Shown here one piece after another: positions 1 through 12,500 of a DNA stretch of 64,000 bases (positions are counted from its first letter, which is position 1; every line of letters starts with the position of its first letter). The notes under the pieces are model-generated. The model worked only from the letters and a program-made list of their open reading frames with translations, was not told where the DNA came from and searched no databases. The stretch is from Marthasterias glacialis (Eukaryota > Echinodermata > Asteroidea > Forcipulatida > Asteriidae). The DNA lies in the NCBI GenBank assembly GCA_911728455.2, contig OU452222.1, positions 20,904,559 to 20,968,558 on the forward strand, given 5' to 3'. Both the position numbers and the translations under genes were made by a program.

Positions 1-410
1 AGGTTTCCAGATCTCCCCCTGATTTGAAAAATTTGGATTAAATAGGATAGCTTTCAACACTGAATTAGCCAGCAAGACCACTTGGAGTGAATTTTGACTG
101 GTCCTCAGGTGTTTTTGTAACTGTTTTGTCCGTCAGACCACTGTCGAGGGAGAACACTGCTCGGGGATAATTAGACACACTGTTATAAAAATGTCTCTTG
201 TACACCCAAAATGTTCCTTCGTGTCCTTTTGCATGCAGTGCAGTTGGTTGCCTCCCAAGTTGCCTGTAAAAATTGCCCCATGTGACAAAGCCTTCAAGAA
301 GGTGAATACCCAACCTCATATTCATGGGTGATCAATTTTTTCTCTGCATGCCTTGCTCACTCATAGCCACTGGATTTGTGTGATTTAAATTTGCAAATTA
401 AATGGCACAG
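1..410. other. no gene recognised; intronic or intergenic sequence
   Basis: The only long frame is an 86-codon one on the minus strand (65-325). It matches no family I recognise and has no splice context. I see nothing else supportable here. Confidence 0.5.
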
Positions 411-497
411 CTTGATAAGGCCGGTGGGCGATCCACTCTTTGCGCCCAGCAGGCTGCAAAAGAGGCATCAAGTCATAGAGAACTAGTGATGAGTATC
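411..497 (+). CDS. possible upstream exon of the STAND-TPR gene
   Basis: The stretch follows an acceptor (GGCACAG) and ends at a good donor (ATC|GTAAGT). It is open in one frame only and reads LDKAGGRSTL...AAKEASSHRELVMSI, which resembles the segment just before the conserved CEELRxFG region in related STAND proteins. It ends in phase 0, whereas the next exon at 581 needs two bases from the previous one. The intron between them is only 83 bp and the expected 25-residue CEELRxFG block is missing. Either an exon has been lost here, the assembly dropped a piece, or this is not an exon. Confidence 0.3.
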
Positions 498-580
498 GTA
501 AGTACTTACATTCTAAAATATGAATCATGATATTATGCTATTCATATCAGTTTCCTTTTCTACTTTCTTTGCCTTTCTAG

Positions 581-3500
581 TTTACTAGCGCAAATCTTAA
601 CACGTTTTGAGGCAGAAAATGGTGGTAAGATGCTAGTAGCGACGCTGTGTCTTTTGGAATGTTCCTGTCATGGGCTTCTTGAGACTGAACTTCTCACTAT
701 CCTTGGAGATGAGGATCATTTGATGCCACCCGAGAACTGGTCAGAGAAGAAAGAGAAAGGGGAAAAAGGTAACCTTTGACCTGTAGAACTCTTGACCGAG
801 AGTTGGTGGGGTTGTTAGTTTTTAACTTCTTGTGGACTCTTGACAAGAATCCATAAGTTTTTCTCAATTTGTTGGACTCGAGACTAGTATCGTGAGTTGG
901 TTGTTTTTAAATTGTTGGACTCTCAACTAGAATCTATAAATTCTTGTCTTCTATTTCTTGGATTTGGACTTGAAATGCAAGGTAGTTTTTTTTTTTTTTT
1001 TTAACATGTTGAACTCTTGAGCAGAATCCAGAAGTTTCTGTTATGATTAGTTGAACCTTTTACTAGAGTTGTAAAGGTGGTTGATGATTAACTTGTCAGA
1101 CTCTTGACAAAAAGTTGCAGGTTTTTGTCCTGATTTGTTGGACTCCATAATGCCAGACTTGAATCTGGGATGCTTGCCTTTAACTGTGCCTCCTGATTGG
1201 ACATGACGATAAATTGCATATTATTGACTCAAACATGAAACCCAAGAAAATCATTAGTTTTCCATTCTTTTAGTTCACTCCTCCGGTTTTCATAAACAAG
1301 TCATGTAACAGATTCATTGCAGTAGTTGTTGGATTTTTCAGACAAATCATTTATAACTAGATCCATTTTTAGATTCTGTTCCTTTTAGATTGCACAAAGA
1401 ACTTTTGTTTGCACAAATGTCAAGACAAATCACTGTGCAGTCTCTCATTCATTAACTTGTTTTGCTATGACAGAGTCAAGAGAGAAGAAATTCTCTGATA
1501 TTGGCCCGTTGTCAGCCCACAAGTGGGCTCGTGTGTTCCGGGCCTTGAAGCCGTTCCTACGTCCGTTTGGAGACAGTGGCGAGGGGAGGTTGGACTTCTA
1601 TCATCGCTCACTCAGCAAGGCTGTCAGGGCAAAGTAAGTAACTTTAATACACACTCAGCGAGGCTGTCAGGGCAAAGTATGTAACTAAATATTCACACGG
1701 CAAGGCTGTCGGGGCAAAGTAAGTAACTAAATATTCACACGGCAAAGCTGTCAGGGCAAAGTAAGTAACTAAATATTCACACGGCAAAGCTGTCAGGGCA
1801 AAGTAAGTAACTAAATATTCACTCGGCAAGGCTGTCAGGGCAAAGTAAGTAACTAAATATTCACACTGCAAGGCTGTCAGGGCAAAGTAAGTAACTAAAT
1901 ATTCACACGGCAAGGCTGTCAGGGCAAAGTAAGTAACTAAATATTCACACTGCAAGGCTGTCAGGGCAAAGTAAGTAACTAAATATTCACACGGCAAGGC
2001 TGTCAGGGCAAAGTAAGTAACTTTAAAACACACTCAGCGAAGCTGTCAGGGCAAAGTATGTAACTAAATATTCACACGGCAAGGCCGTCAGGGCAAAGTA
2101 AGTAACTAAATATTCACACTGCAAGGCTGTCAGGGCAAAGTAAGTAACTAAATATTCACACGGCAAGGCTGTCAGGGCAAAGTAAGTAACTAAATATTCA
2201 CACGGCAAGGCTGTCAGGGCAAAGTAAGTAACTTTAAAACACACTCAGCGAAGCTGTCAGGGCAAAGTATGTAACTAAATATTCACACGGCAAGGCTGTC
2301 AGGGCAAAGTAAGTAACTAAATATTCACATGGCAAGGCTGTCAGGGCAAAGTAAGTAACTAAATATTCACACTGCAAGGCTGTCAGGGCAAAGTAAGTAA
2401 CTAAATATTCACTCGGCAAGGCTGTCAGGGCAAAGTAAGTAACTAAATATTCACACGGCAAGGCTGTCGGGGCAAAGTATGTAACTTTAAATACACACTC
2501 AACAAGGATGTCAGGGCAAATATGTGGCTGAAACCTGCTCAACAGTTAAATCACCCCCACCCCCCTTTTTGCTCTTGAAAAAAAATTTTCACAAGAAAAA
2601 TTGTTGTAGACTACTTTGCAGGAAATTTCAAATTCTTTAACATTCTGCCATAAGCTGTCCCACAGTGCCACAGTAATTCTCACAGCCCTTGTCATATTTT
2701 TTATTGTTATCCTAATTGTTTTCCCTCTTGTTTTGTTGCAGATATTTTAAGAATGTCAACGGGAATGCTTTCGGTAACAGTGAAGAAAATCTGTATCTAT
2801 GGTGGCACACCAAACTGGCCAACTATTTTGAGAGGGTGGTGAACATAGAACGCAAAGCAGAGGTATGATCAGCGGAATGCATTAGCATTTTGTTTGCACA
2901 AATATCAAGTAAAAATCATATCAAGTAAAAATGCATATTATTGACTCAAACATGAAACCCTAGAAAATCATTAGTTTTCCATTCTTTTAGTTCACTCCTC
3001 CAGTTTTCATAAACAAATCATGTAACAGATTCATTGCAGTAGTTGTTGGATTTTTCAGACAAATCATTTATAACTAGATCCGTTTTTAGATTCTGTTCCT
3101 TTTAGATTTCACAAAGAACTTTTGTTTGAACAAATATCAAGTAAAAATCACTGTGCAGTCTCATTCATTAACTTGTTTTGTTATGACAGAGTCAAGAGAG
3201 AAGAAATTCTCTGATATTGGCCCATTGTCAGCCCACAAGTGGGCTTGTGTTTTCCGGGCCTTGAAGCCGTTCCTACGTCCGTTTGGAGACAGTGGCTCTC
3301 TCTTTACTCTGTTGGCTTGCTTAAAGAAGGGGACATGGTAGAGACAAAGTGTCCAGAATCAGAAATGAGAAATTTCAGGTTTTTATCTCTGCCTGTTATT
3401 TTCTTCAGATAAAAAGAAATTGTGCTGTGTGATCTTCTTCTCCAACATTGAGGAGACTGTTAAGGCCCTTGTTAACACTTCTTAGTCACCTGTAGCACTC

Positions 3501-6500
3501 GGGGTGGCGTAGTGGTATCTTTCCTCGCCTTCCACCTCTAGGTCCCTGGTTCAAATCCCTCAAGGGTCACTATGTGGAGTGGGTTTTCAGTCCCTACCTG
3601 ATTGTGTGGGTTTCCCCGTATTACTTCTCTGGGGTTTTTCCTCCCACATCTAAAACTGAAACTTCCTTCCTTGTCTTCTCTCCATGGGGTTCTTGCCTAG
3701 TGTAGCGAATAAGTTTGCTTTCTGAGTATCCTTGGCTTCACAACCAGAATAAATAAATATAATGAAATGGATATGGGTCATTGGGAATGAGGCACGGCAA
3801 AGGTGGGGTCCGTTAATAACACTATTGATCAGTCAGTAACTGTTGAATGCATTTTTGATAGGATGCAAATAATGGCTGGGGAAGGGGAATGGGACAGGCA
3901 GTGGACTTGCTTTTTTCTTCAAATGGGTTTGAAGAGATTTTAATGAAGAAAAACAAAGTATTGGAAACATAGGAAAAACAACATTCTGTGTCATCCTGTA
4001 CTGTCATACATATTCATTAATATTGCTTTGTAAATATTCACGAGCTGTGTATCATTCAACCAATCAGGAGTATCCACACCACCTGACAAAGATTGGTGAC
4101 AAGAAGCGATTGGTAGCCTTTCTTATAGACTGGGAGGTGTTCAATCACTATTATCGGGAGGATTTCAGCGGAGAACTACTGTCATATTGGAGAGAGGTTT
4201 GCATTTTGATCCTGTTTTTTTATGTTAAAAGGGAAATACATTAGTGGTTTTGAAAAAGTGAATTCATTCCAACCCTTTAGTTTTCAATAACACATCATCC
4301 AACCAACCTGATCAAATTGGGTGGTCACGTTTTAGAGAAAACTATGAAAAATATTTTCATGTTTTGTCAGAGATTTTGTGCATGTTTGTGTTGGCTTATT
4401 TCAGTTGTGGCATTCAAAATAAGCATCTGTGATTCTGGAGGTCTTCAATTGCTATTTTATCAACTGGTTCGGCTTCTGACTGATCCCCACAGAGCAAAGA
4501 GGTTTGGCACTGCAGAGGACCGCCCACCAACATAGGGCTGGTTAGCTCAGTTGGTTAGAGCGCTCGTACGGTATTCGAGAGGTCGCGGGTTCGAGTCCGG
4601 CATCAGCCAAATTTTCTTTGCTCACCCGTTAAATATATTTATCTTCTAGCACACGATAATCATCCAATCAGATTGCTTGACAGCCGTGGTTTATAGAGCC
4701 ATAAATATCGGCTGCAATTTTATATCCAATGGTGCGTAAATACTGTTCGAGCACACACATACTCTTTTTGACACCTAGTTGTGGGGATTCCCTATCGTTG
4801 TTCTGTTGTTCCCTTTTTTATTGTATTACCTTGTGAGAACAGGGTTTGACAAACAAAAATGTTGTGGGGACCTTTATTCCATTGTATAAATGTCCCCACA
4901 ACAGTGTGTGTGCCTACCCATACGCGCTCGCGCAAGATGCAAAATCTTTGCGTATCTTTAGTTTGGGGAAAAAGTTTGAAATTGGTCAATGTTGGGAGCA
5001 GTTTAAATAGTTTCTTATTACTGGAAGCAGTAGTAGTAGTAAAAGCTACAGTTTGTTCGGAAAATTAAATAAAATAACTTGTTCGCTGAATTTCCTTTTT
5101 AAAGCTTTGTGTGATCATGTGATGATCACACTTTAGTCAATGGGAAGATAAATTTATCACATGCGCGCTCGTGGAATACGGAAAAAATAGCGCATCCATA
5201 TTGTTGTCCCATATCAATTTCGGCCTTCGGCCTCGTTTGATATGGGACGCAGAAGCGCTATATTTTTCCGTATTCCACTCACGCTTGTGTGATAACTAAT
5301 AATATTTAAAGGCAACCCGCTTTTATAAATTTAGTTCTTGCAAGTATTTTGAACACCCTATGTGATGTTTGCTGTATGCATAAACATTTGTGTTTTACTT
5401 CAAGTGTGAACCTTCCTTTACTTGTTATTTGATCGTAGGCTGTGGACAGTATGGGTGAAATGGAGAAACACTACGTCACAAGAGTTGACAAATTGGCAGA
5501 GAGTAAGACTTTGAATGAAGAAGAGATGAGCCTGCACTACGAGAAAGTAGCAAGAGTTCTGTAAGTAATATCTGATCATTTTATTTTGTTTGTTTAAGTT
5601 TTATTTTTACACTGATGTGTGGTAAGCACTGTACCATTGGAGCTATCTGAGGCGTGGGGGAAAAAAACAAAATCCACGGCATACAGAATGGCATAGCTGG
5701 CTAGTGCATAAAGCCCTTGCCTCTCATCCTGTGGCCCTGGTTCGATTCCCAGCTAAGGTCATATGTGAGTATAGTTGTACATTGGTTCTTATCTGTGCCA
5801 CAAGAGTTTTTCTACGGGCTGTCCAGTTTTCTGCCCTCCAGAAAAATCAGACACTTTCGATCTCTGGCTGTGCTCCATGGTCTTATATGGGCCAAAAGGC
5901 ACCTTAACATACCTGTGGCTCGACCACATTGTGGCCGTGTCCTTCGCAATTCAAGAAATTTTTATTATTATACTACTCAGTTGGGATTCGAACCCAGGAC
6001 ACCCGCATTTCAGTTTTACCACTAGACCATCAAGCTTGCCTGGTGACAAGGCCAGATCAAATCCTGTAATTAGCAGCGGGTACAGCAACAATTTGAAAGA
6101 TGTAACCATTGCATTAGGGATAAAGAATGTTATCTGCATTTTACCCTTTACATCCATGATTATAAACACTGTGCTCTCAGTACATATTCTTGCAAAAGGG
6201 TAAATCGATTGAAAAGTCTTTAAAAGCATATACCTTAAAGCCCCAGCTCAACATTGGTAAACTGACTGTAAATGCTTCCATTCTTTGTACAAATCAAGAT
6301 TATGTACTAAAACCAACCTGTGAATATTTTAGCTCATTTTGTTGTTTCATTTGTGGTAAAAATGCAATTTTGTACGCATTTCTGTAGGCAGAGTTTTCGT
6401 CTCACTGAGACAAAAACTAATTTTAGATCTTGTTTCATTTATTATTCAAAAACGATAATACTTCAGGCAGAAATATTTCAAGGAAAGTTTTCTACCATCA

Positions 6501-9500
6501 TTATCTTTATACCACATAAGGTATATGTAAATCTGTAAACAATTATGTTTTTCTTCTTACCAATGTTGAGCTGGGGCTTTAATAAACAGCCCTTGAATTG
6601 TTTTCTACATTTTTCAAATGGCAAAACATGCCTGGTCTACTGATGTTTACTAATGGTTGTTCCACAGGATGCAAGCAGCCCAGCTGGAGTCATGCTTCAA
6701 GGTCCTGGAGAAGGCTATGGAGATTGAGGCAAATCTTGGTGGGCGACAAAAGCGGATGGTCATTCTTTATGATTTACTTGGGAGCATGCACAACGAGGTA
6801 TGCAGGAAACATTTAGCTGTATCCTAATGGAAAAGTATTAACCTATACAAATGGTTTTCTGTCGTCAGATACAATAAGTTAGTCATTAATTCCTTCCATC
6901 AGTGCAGTGAGGTGGTAACTCTTGTTTTTTCAAAAGGTTGTACCTGGCACACTGTACACAATTTGCTCTATGCAACAAGATTGTATCTCACTCCATTGGT
7001 TATGTGCTTACATCCAGGAGATTTTAACAAAAGTACGACCTTGATGCACTACCAAAACTCGTGTTTGCTCTAAGGTCATAACTCAGTTGATTAAAAGGTC
7101 ATATCATGCACACTTTTTAGTTCACAGTTTGCTCCTCAAAACAAAGTTTGATCTCACTCCATTGGTTTTGTGCTGACATCCAGGAGGTTTTAACAAAAAT
7201 CATTTCCTCTGTACATTTGACTGAGAAGTGTGGACAATCCACTGAACTTAGAGACTAATAAAGCACCACCATTGCAATCTTTTGACTTCAATTATCTAAT
7301 GATGATAAGTGTGTCGTAGCTGATCAGTCTAGTGCAATGAACTCAGGTTCTGATGGCTCAGTCATTGGAGTGTGTGTTTGAATCCCTGGTATCATGGTAT
7401 GACACTTCTCTTCTTGGGCAAGACACTTAATTATTATAATTGCTTGTTATCACCCAGGAGTAAAATGGGTACCTGCCAGGGTACAATTGTAAACGGAATT
7501 GGCCTAAATTAGGTGTTATTTGAAAGCTCTCATTCTCATCTATTTGGTGAGCAAATAAACCCAGTTTTGAGTTTTGGCAGGAAGAACCTGGTTTGGGCAT
7601 GGAGCATTTCGAATTAGTATAATTATGATGCATTTGTCTCATTTACTAATTTGATTACAGAGGCTAGTGCTGCACGACTACATGACCAAAGCTATGATGC
7701 CTGATCTAAAACCAGCCATCCAGTATCGACAGAAATCACTGGAGCTTGGCAAGGGATTAACTGAGGATCGCTTCAGGGTAGGGAACAAAAATAAACAAGG
7801 AATTTTTAAAGCAAATCTGAAATTGTGACAGAAAGTGGCGCTAGTGAAATAACATTTTCACCTTTGTGTTTAATGATGTGTTCCCCCCTCCTTCCAAAAA
7901 ATATAATAATAATGTGTTATGGCCGAGTGGTTAGTGCGTCGGACTCAAGCTCTGGTGGCTGAGTCATCGGAGTGTGGGTTCGAGTCCCGGTCATGACACT
8001 TGTGTCCTTGAGCAAGGCACTTAACCATAATAACCATAATTGCTCCGTAAAAGTTGGGGAGGTAGAGACTTCTGCTCTACCAGCCAGGCTTCTGATGGAT
8101 GATACCCAAGACTACATCCTTACAGACTGTGAAGGGGGTTACCATGTTTCAGCCCCAGGAGTAGGTGGCAACGGCCCCTGGAAAAAAACAGTTGATTTGT
8201 AGCCCACACCTCGAGTGGCTTACTGGCCTTGTGTGTCTGGCGACTTCCATAAAAAAAATAATAAAAATCTCTTACGAGAAGATTTTAGAGTGTGCATGCT
8301 TTTAATTTCTGCATGTTTTATAATGAAAATTTAAGCAATTTGTAATACTGGATGTTATCAGCAGGGTTTTCCCTGGCTGATGAACAAGGTAGTAAAAGAT
8401 CAAACTGATGACTGAAGCAAGATTTACACAGCCTGCAAAAATTGACAAGAATGCAGCGATCACACTAATGCTTTATAATTCCATCTGCACAGCCAAGTTG
8501 TGAGTTCTTGATTTATAGAGTTCAAGGAAGAAGGCTCATAAATGACACAAAAGGAACATTTTTCGATTAGTATTTTCTTTATGGCACTTTGGTAATGTTC
8601 TTAACACCAGACTTTGGTTTGATATTTATTTACCATAGTTGAAGCGAGCCTTCTCCCTGATGAAACTTGCTTTCAACCTGAGGACCTGGATCTATCTGAG
8701 AGGAGATAATACTTTGTCTGCTGAAGAAGCCACAGACCTCGGCTTCGAAAGCCTCAAGGAAGCAAAGGAGATTTTTGTCGAGGTAAGTTTTCACATATAA
8801 AAAAGTAAACTCCTAATAATGGGAGTGTTTGAATCTGGGAAATTCCCAAAGGATATGTAGCAGTGATTTTTTTATTTTATTGTATTGCAGTTTTAAAGAC
8901 AATACTATTTTGGGAAATGCGTGCGTGTACTTACAGCGTGCGCGTTCATGTCGTGCAGTTTGGCATTGAAGAGACGCTCATGATACTGCCCACGTGTGCA
9001 TGGGTGATTTAGCCAGTACTGTGATTGGTCAATATGTTTAGGGGGGCGGGGCTTAATGGATCGGTCTATTGCATATAATTACCCTGCCAGTAATTTAAAC
9101 TGCATGTTCCAAAAAAATGCCTGATGTGGCTTCAAGATTTTGCCACTGTACAAATGTACAGCTGTTTGGTTTACATGTCATATGAAACAACTTTTAACTC
9201 TCTTTACTCGTGGTAATACTTCTGAACGGGTTGACCAACCATTTGAAACCATTCAGTGGCACAGGTTGTGTCTGGTGGCAGAGCTGTGCACATAACTAAC
9301 TGTACATGTGAATACTGTGTAAGTGCAACTTGTACAATTTACATTCTCTTTATCGAGACACACATAACCAGAGTGGATAATATTGAATGATCAGACATAG
9401 GAGGATTGGCTGTGTACTGTGTAGATGCCTTTACCACATGAGCTTGTATATTATTGTTATAATTATTCTTGTCATTGCCATTGCCATTGCCATTTTCATT

Positions 9501-12500
9501 GCCATTATCATTAGCATTAGCATTATTATACAATTCTGGTAATGAATCCAAGGATGCCTCATAAGTGAACGTAATCACTGTAGCTCTCAAGCCTTAGGAA
9601 ACCTTTAAACAAGGGTGTTTGCTGTCTGAACCAGAAACACAGAGGTAATTCCCCTACTCTTCCATGATAAGTGTTTTGGGTTCTTTTATGTGCAACACCA
9701 ATCTTTGTACATAGGACCTACGGCTTAATGTCCCATCCGAAGGACAAAATAATTATGGCAAGGTATCTTGCTCAAGGACACGAGTGCCACAACCGGAATT
9801 CGAACCCACATTCTGCTGCAGACAACAACAAAACTCTGAATCCGGTGATCTAGACCGCTCGGCCACAACACTCCACACCATGGAACCATCAACCACAGAG
9901 TAATGCTTGATTCTGTTACTCCTTTACAATTATAGTTGGATGACAAGGCTCATGTGGCAGAGTGTATCATGAATGAGGCTATGTTAATCTCGGACAATAG
10001 TCAACAAAAGGGTCTGGAGGTAAGTCAAACCACAATAAGCCATTTGTGAGATGGATTTGCAATGTCTGGTACGGTGACTTGCTTAGTCACAAGTTAGCGC
10101 TTACATTGGAATTCCTCAGACTAGAGAGACAGTTGCTATGTCACTTGGTTCAGGCAAACTTTGGCGTAGTTATGTAAGAGACTGTGAACACCCTTACATA
10201 ATTCTGAATGAATGTGTATGACACAATGGTACCAGGGTTTGCCCATCAGGAGGTTGCTATACAAAAGCATGCTATAAATCAAGTGACATACCAACTGTCG
10301 ATACATTCAGAGAAATTTTAATTTAAGGGGTAACCTGTGACTAAGCACGTCATTGTATCAGATATTCAAATCCAATTCGCAAGTAGCTTATTAGTTCAAG
10401 TTTGCCATGTTTTCTTATCCATTCTTTGTATTTATTCCAAAGGCCAGTACTGTGAGATATTCTTCTAGCCTTTTTCCTAATACTGCTGCACTTTGGAACA
10501 CCCTACCTGTATCTAGTTTCCACCATCTTACTAACAATTTATTCCAGTTCAAGAGAATTGTGAACAGATATCTTTTGCTCTCAAACCTTTTTATATTTTC
10601 CTTGTAGCTCTCACCTTGAGTGGCCTTCTAGCCTGTGTTGGGTGATTTTTCATTAAACCAAATACTGTTTTAAATGTTATACGTTGCTATATGTATTCAA
10701 TTAAGTTCAATTCAGTTCAATTCAACACTTGTTTTCATATTGGTTTAATACAACAACAAAAAGAAAAGAAAGCAAAGACAACCACTGAAAGCGCTATATG
10801 AGAGTTGCGTAATATTATCGTTATTATTAGTAGTAGTAGTAGTAGTAGTAATAATAATAATAATAATAATAATGACACTTATATCGCGCATTTTCCATAC
10901 AAAATGATCAAGTGCGCCTTACAATTAAAAAGATGAGATTAACAATCGATTAATTAAAAAGAAAGATTATAAAGAAAAATAAACAGAGGATTAAAACATA
11001 GTAGAAAAACAACATTAACCATGCAGTAAACGCAATACAACCGGACCAGCCAGTAATCAAACTTGTGGACAGCCACCCCTCGATAAAACAATAAAATTGG
11101 TAGATACATAATTAATAAACACTCAAACATTAAAAGCTTTCTTAAAAAGGTATGTTTTTAGATGTTTCTTAAAACCATCCATTGTTTTCTGCTGCCTGAT
11201 GGTGAGTGGAAGTTCATTCCAGAGTCGAGGACCAGCAACTGCAAAAGCTCTATCACCGATAGCATTTTTTGAATTAGGAACATGTAGGATTGTTTGATTA
11301 CAGCATCTTAGGGAGTACCTTGAGTGTTGACGTGGAACAATAACATTACAAAGATAAACGGGGGAGAGTTTGTGCAATGATTTAAAAACGAGCAACAACA
11401 CTTTAAAAATAACACGATAAGAGACTGGCAACCAATGTAAATGAATTAAAATTGGAGTCATGTGGCAAAATTTAGACTTGTTACAAATTAGTCTCGCAGC
11501 CGCATTTTGCACCCGTTGAAATTTATCAAGTTGAGTTTGCGCAACACCGTACAACAAACTATTGCAGTAGTCTAATCGACTAGTAACAAGAGCATGAACC
11601 AGAGTTTGTGTATCTTTAGTAGACAAGTGTTTTCTAATAGCACGGATATTGTACAGCTGGTAGAAACACGCACAACATGTTTTTGTGATATGAGTGTCCA
11701 TTTTTAAACCACTATCAAACCAAACACCAAGATTTCTAGCTTTGTTAACATTGACAATATCACTGTCACCAACAACAATATGATCAATATTCACTTTAGC
11801 AAGTTGTTGTTTTGTACCAATCATAAGAAACTCAGTCTTGTTATCATTTATCATTAGTTTATCAGAGAGCATAAATCGTCTAACTGCTGCTACACAGTCC
11901 TGGAGTGCAGAAACAGCACTTACTTGGTCCGCATTCCTGTCAGGTTTGAATGACAAATATAATTGTGTGTCATCAGCAAATGTGTGAACATCCGGTAAAT
12001 GAGGCCTAATGACTTTAAAAAGCTCGCTGGTGTAAATGGTGAAAAGGAGAGGACCAAGACACGATCCCTGTGGGACCCCACATTTTAATTGAAATTCTCT
12101 CGATTTAACTCCTCCCACATAGGTCCTGTAGGATCTACCTGACAAGTATGATTCAAACCAAGATAATGCTGTACCTGATATACCCATGTCACAATTTAAA
12201 CGTTTTAAAAGTTTACCGTGGTCAATTGTATCGAATGCAGCACTCAGGTCAAGAAGAACAAGTAAAGTAACATGCTGCTTGCTCATATTTGAGAGAATGT
12301 TATTCTGGACAGATAATAAAGCAGTTTCTGTACTATAATGTCTTCTGTAAGCCGATTGAAAAGCCGGGTAAAGTGAATGCAGAGACATATGACATTGAAT
12401 TTGGTTTGCAACAGCTCTCTCAACTATTTTGGAAACAAAACAAAGGTTACTTATTGGTCTGTAATTGCTCAGAATCGGTTCAAGATTAGGCTTCTTCAAA

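Noticed and set aside
65-325. 86-codon minus-strand frame
   Set aside because: No family recognised and no splice signals that would make it an exon.
1644-2542. Three minus-strand frames of 73-129 codons with a repeated VTYFALTAL motif
   Set aside because: They are a by-product of the 42-bp period (divisible by three) of the splice-donor minisatellite and end where the linker units change length.
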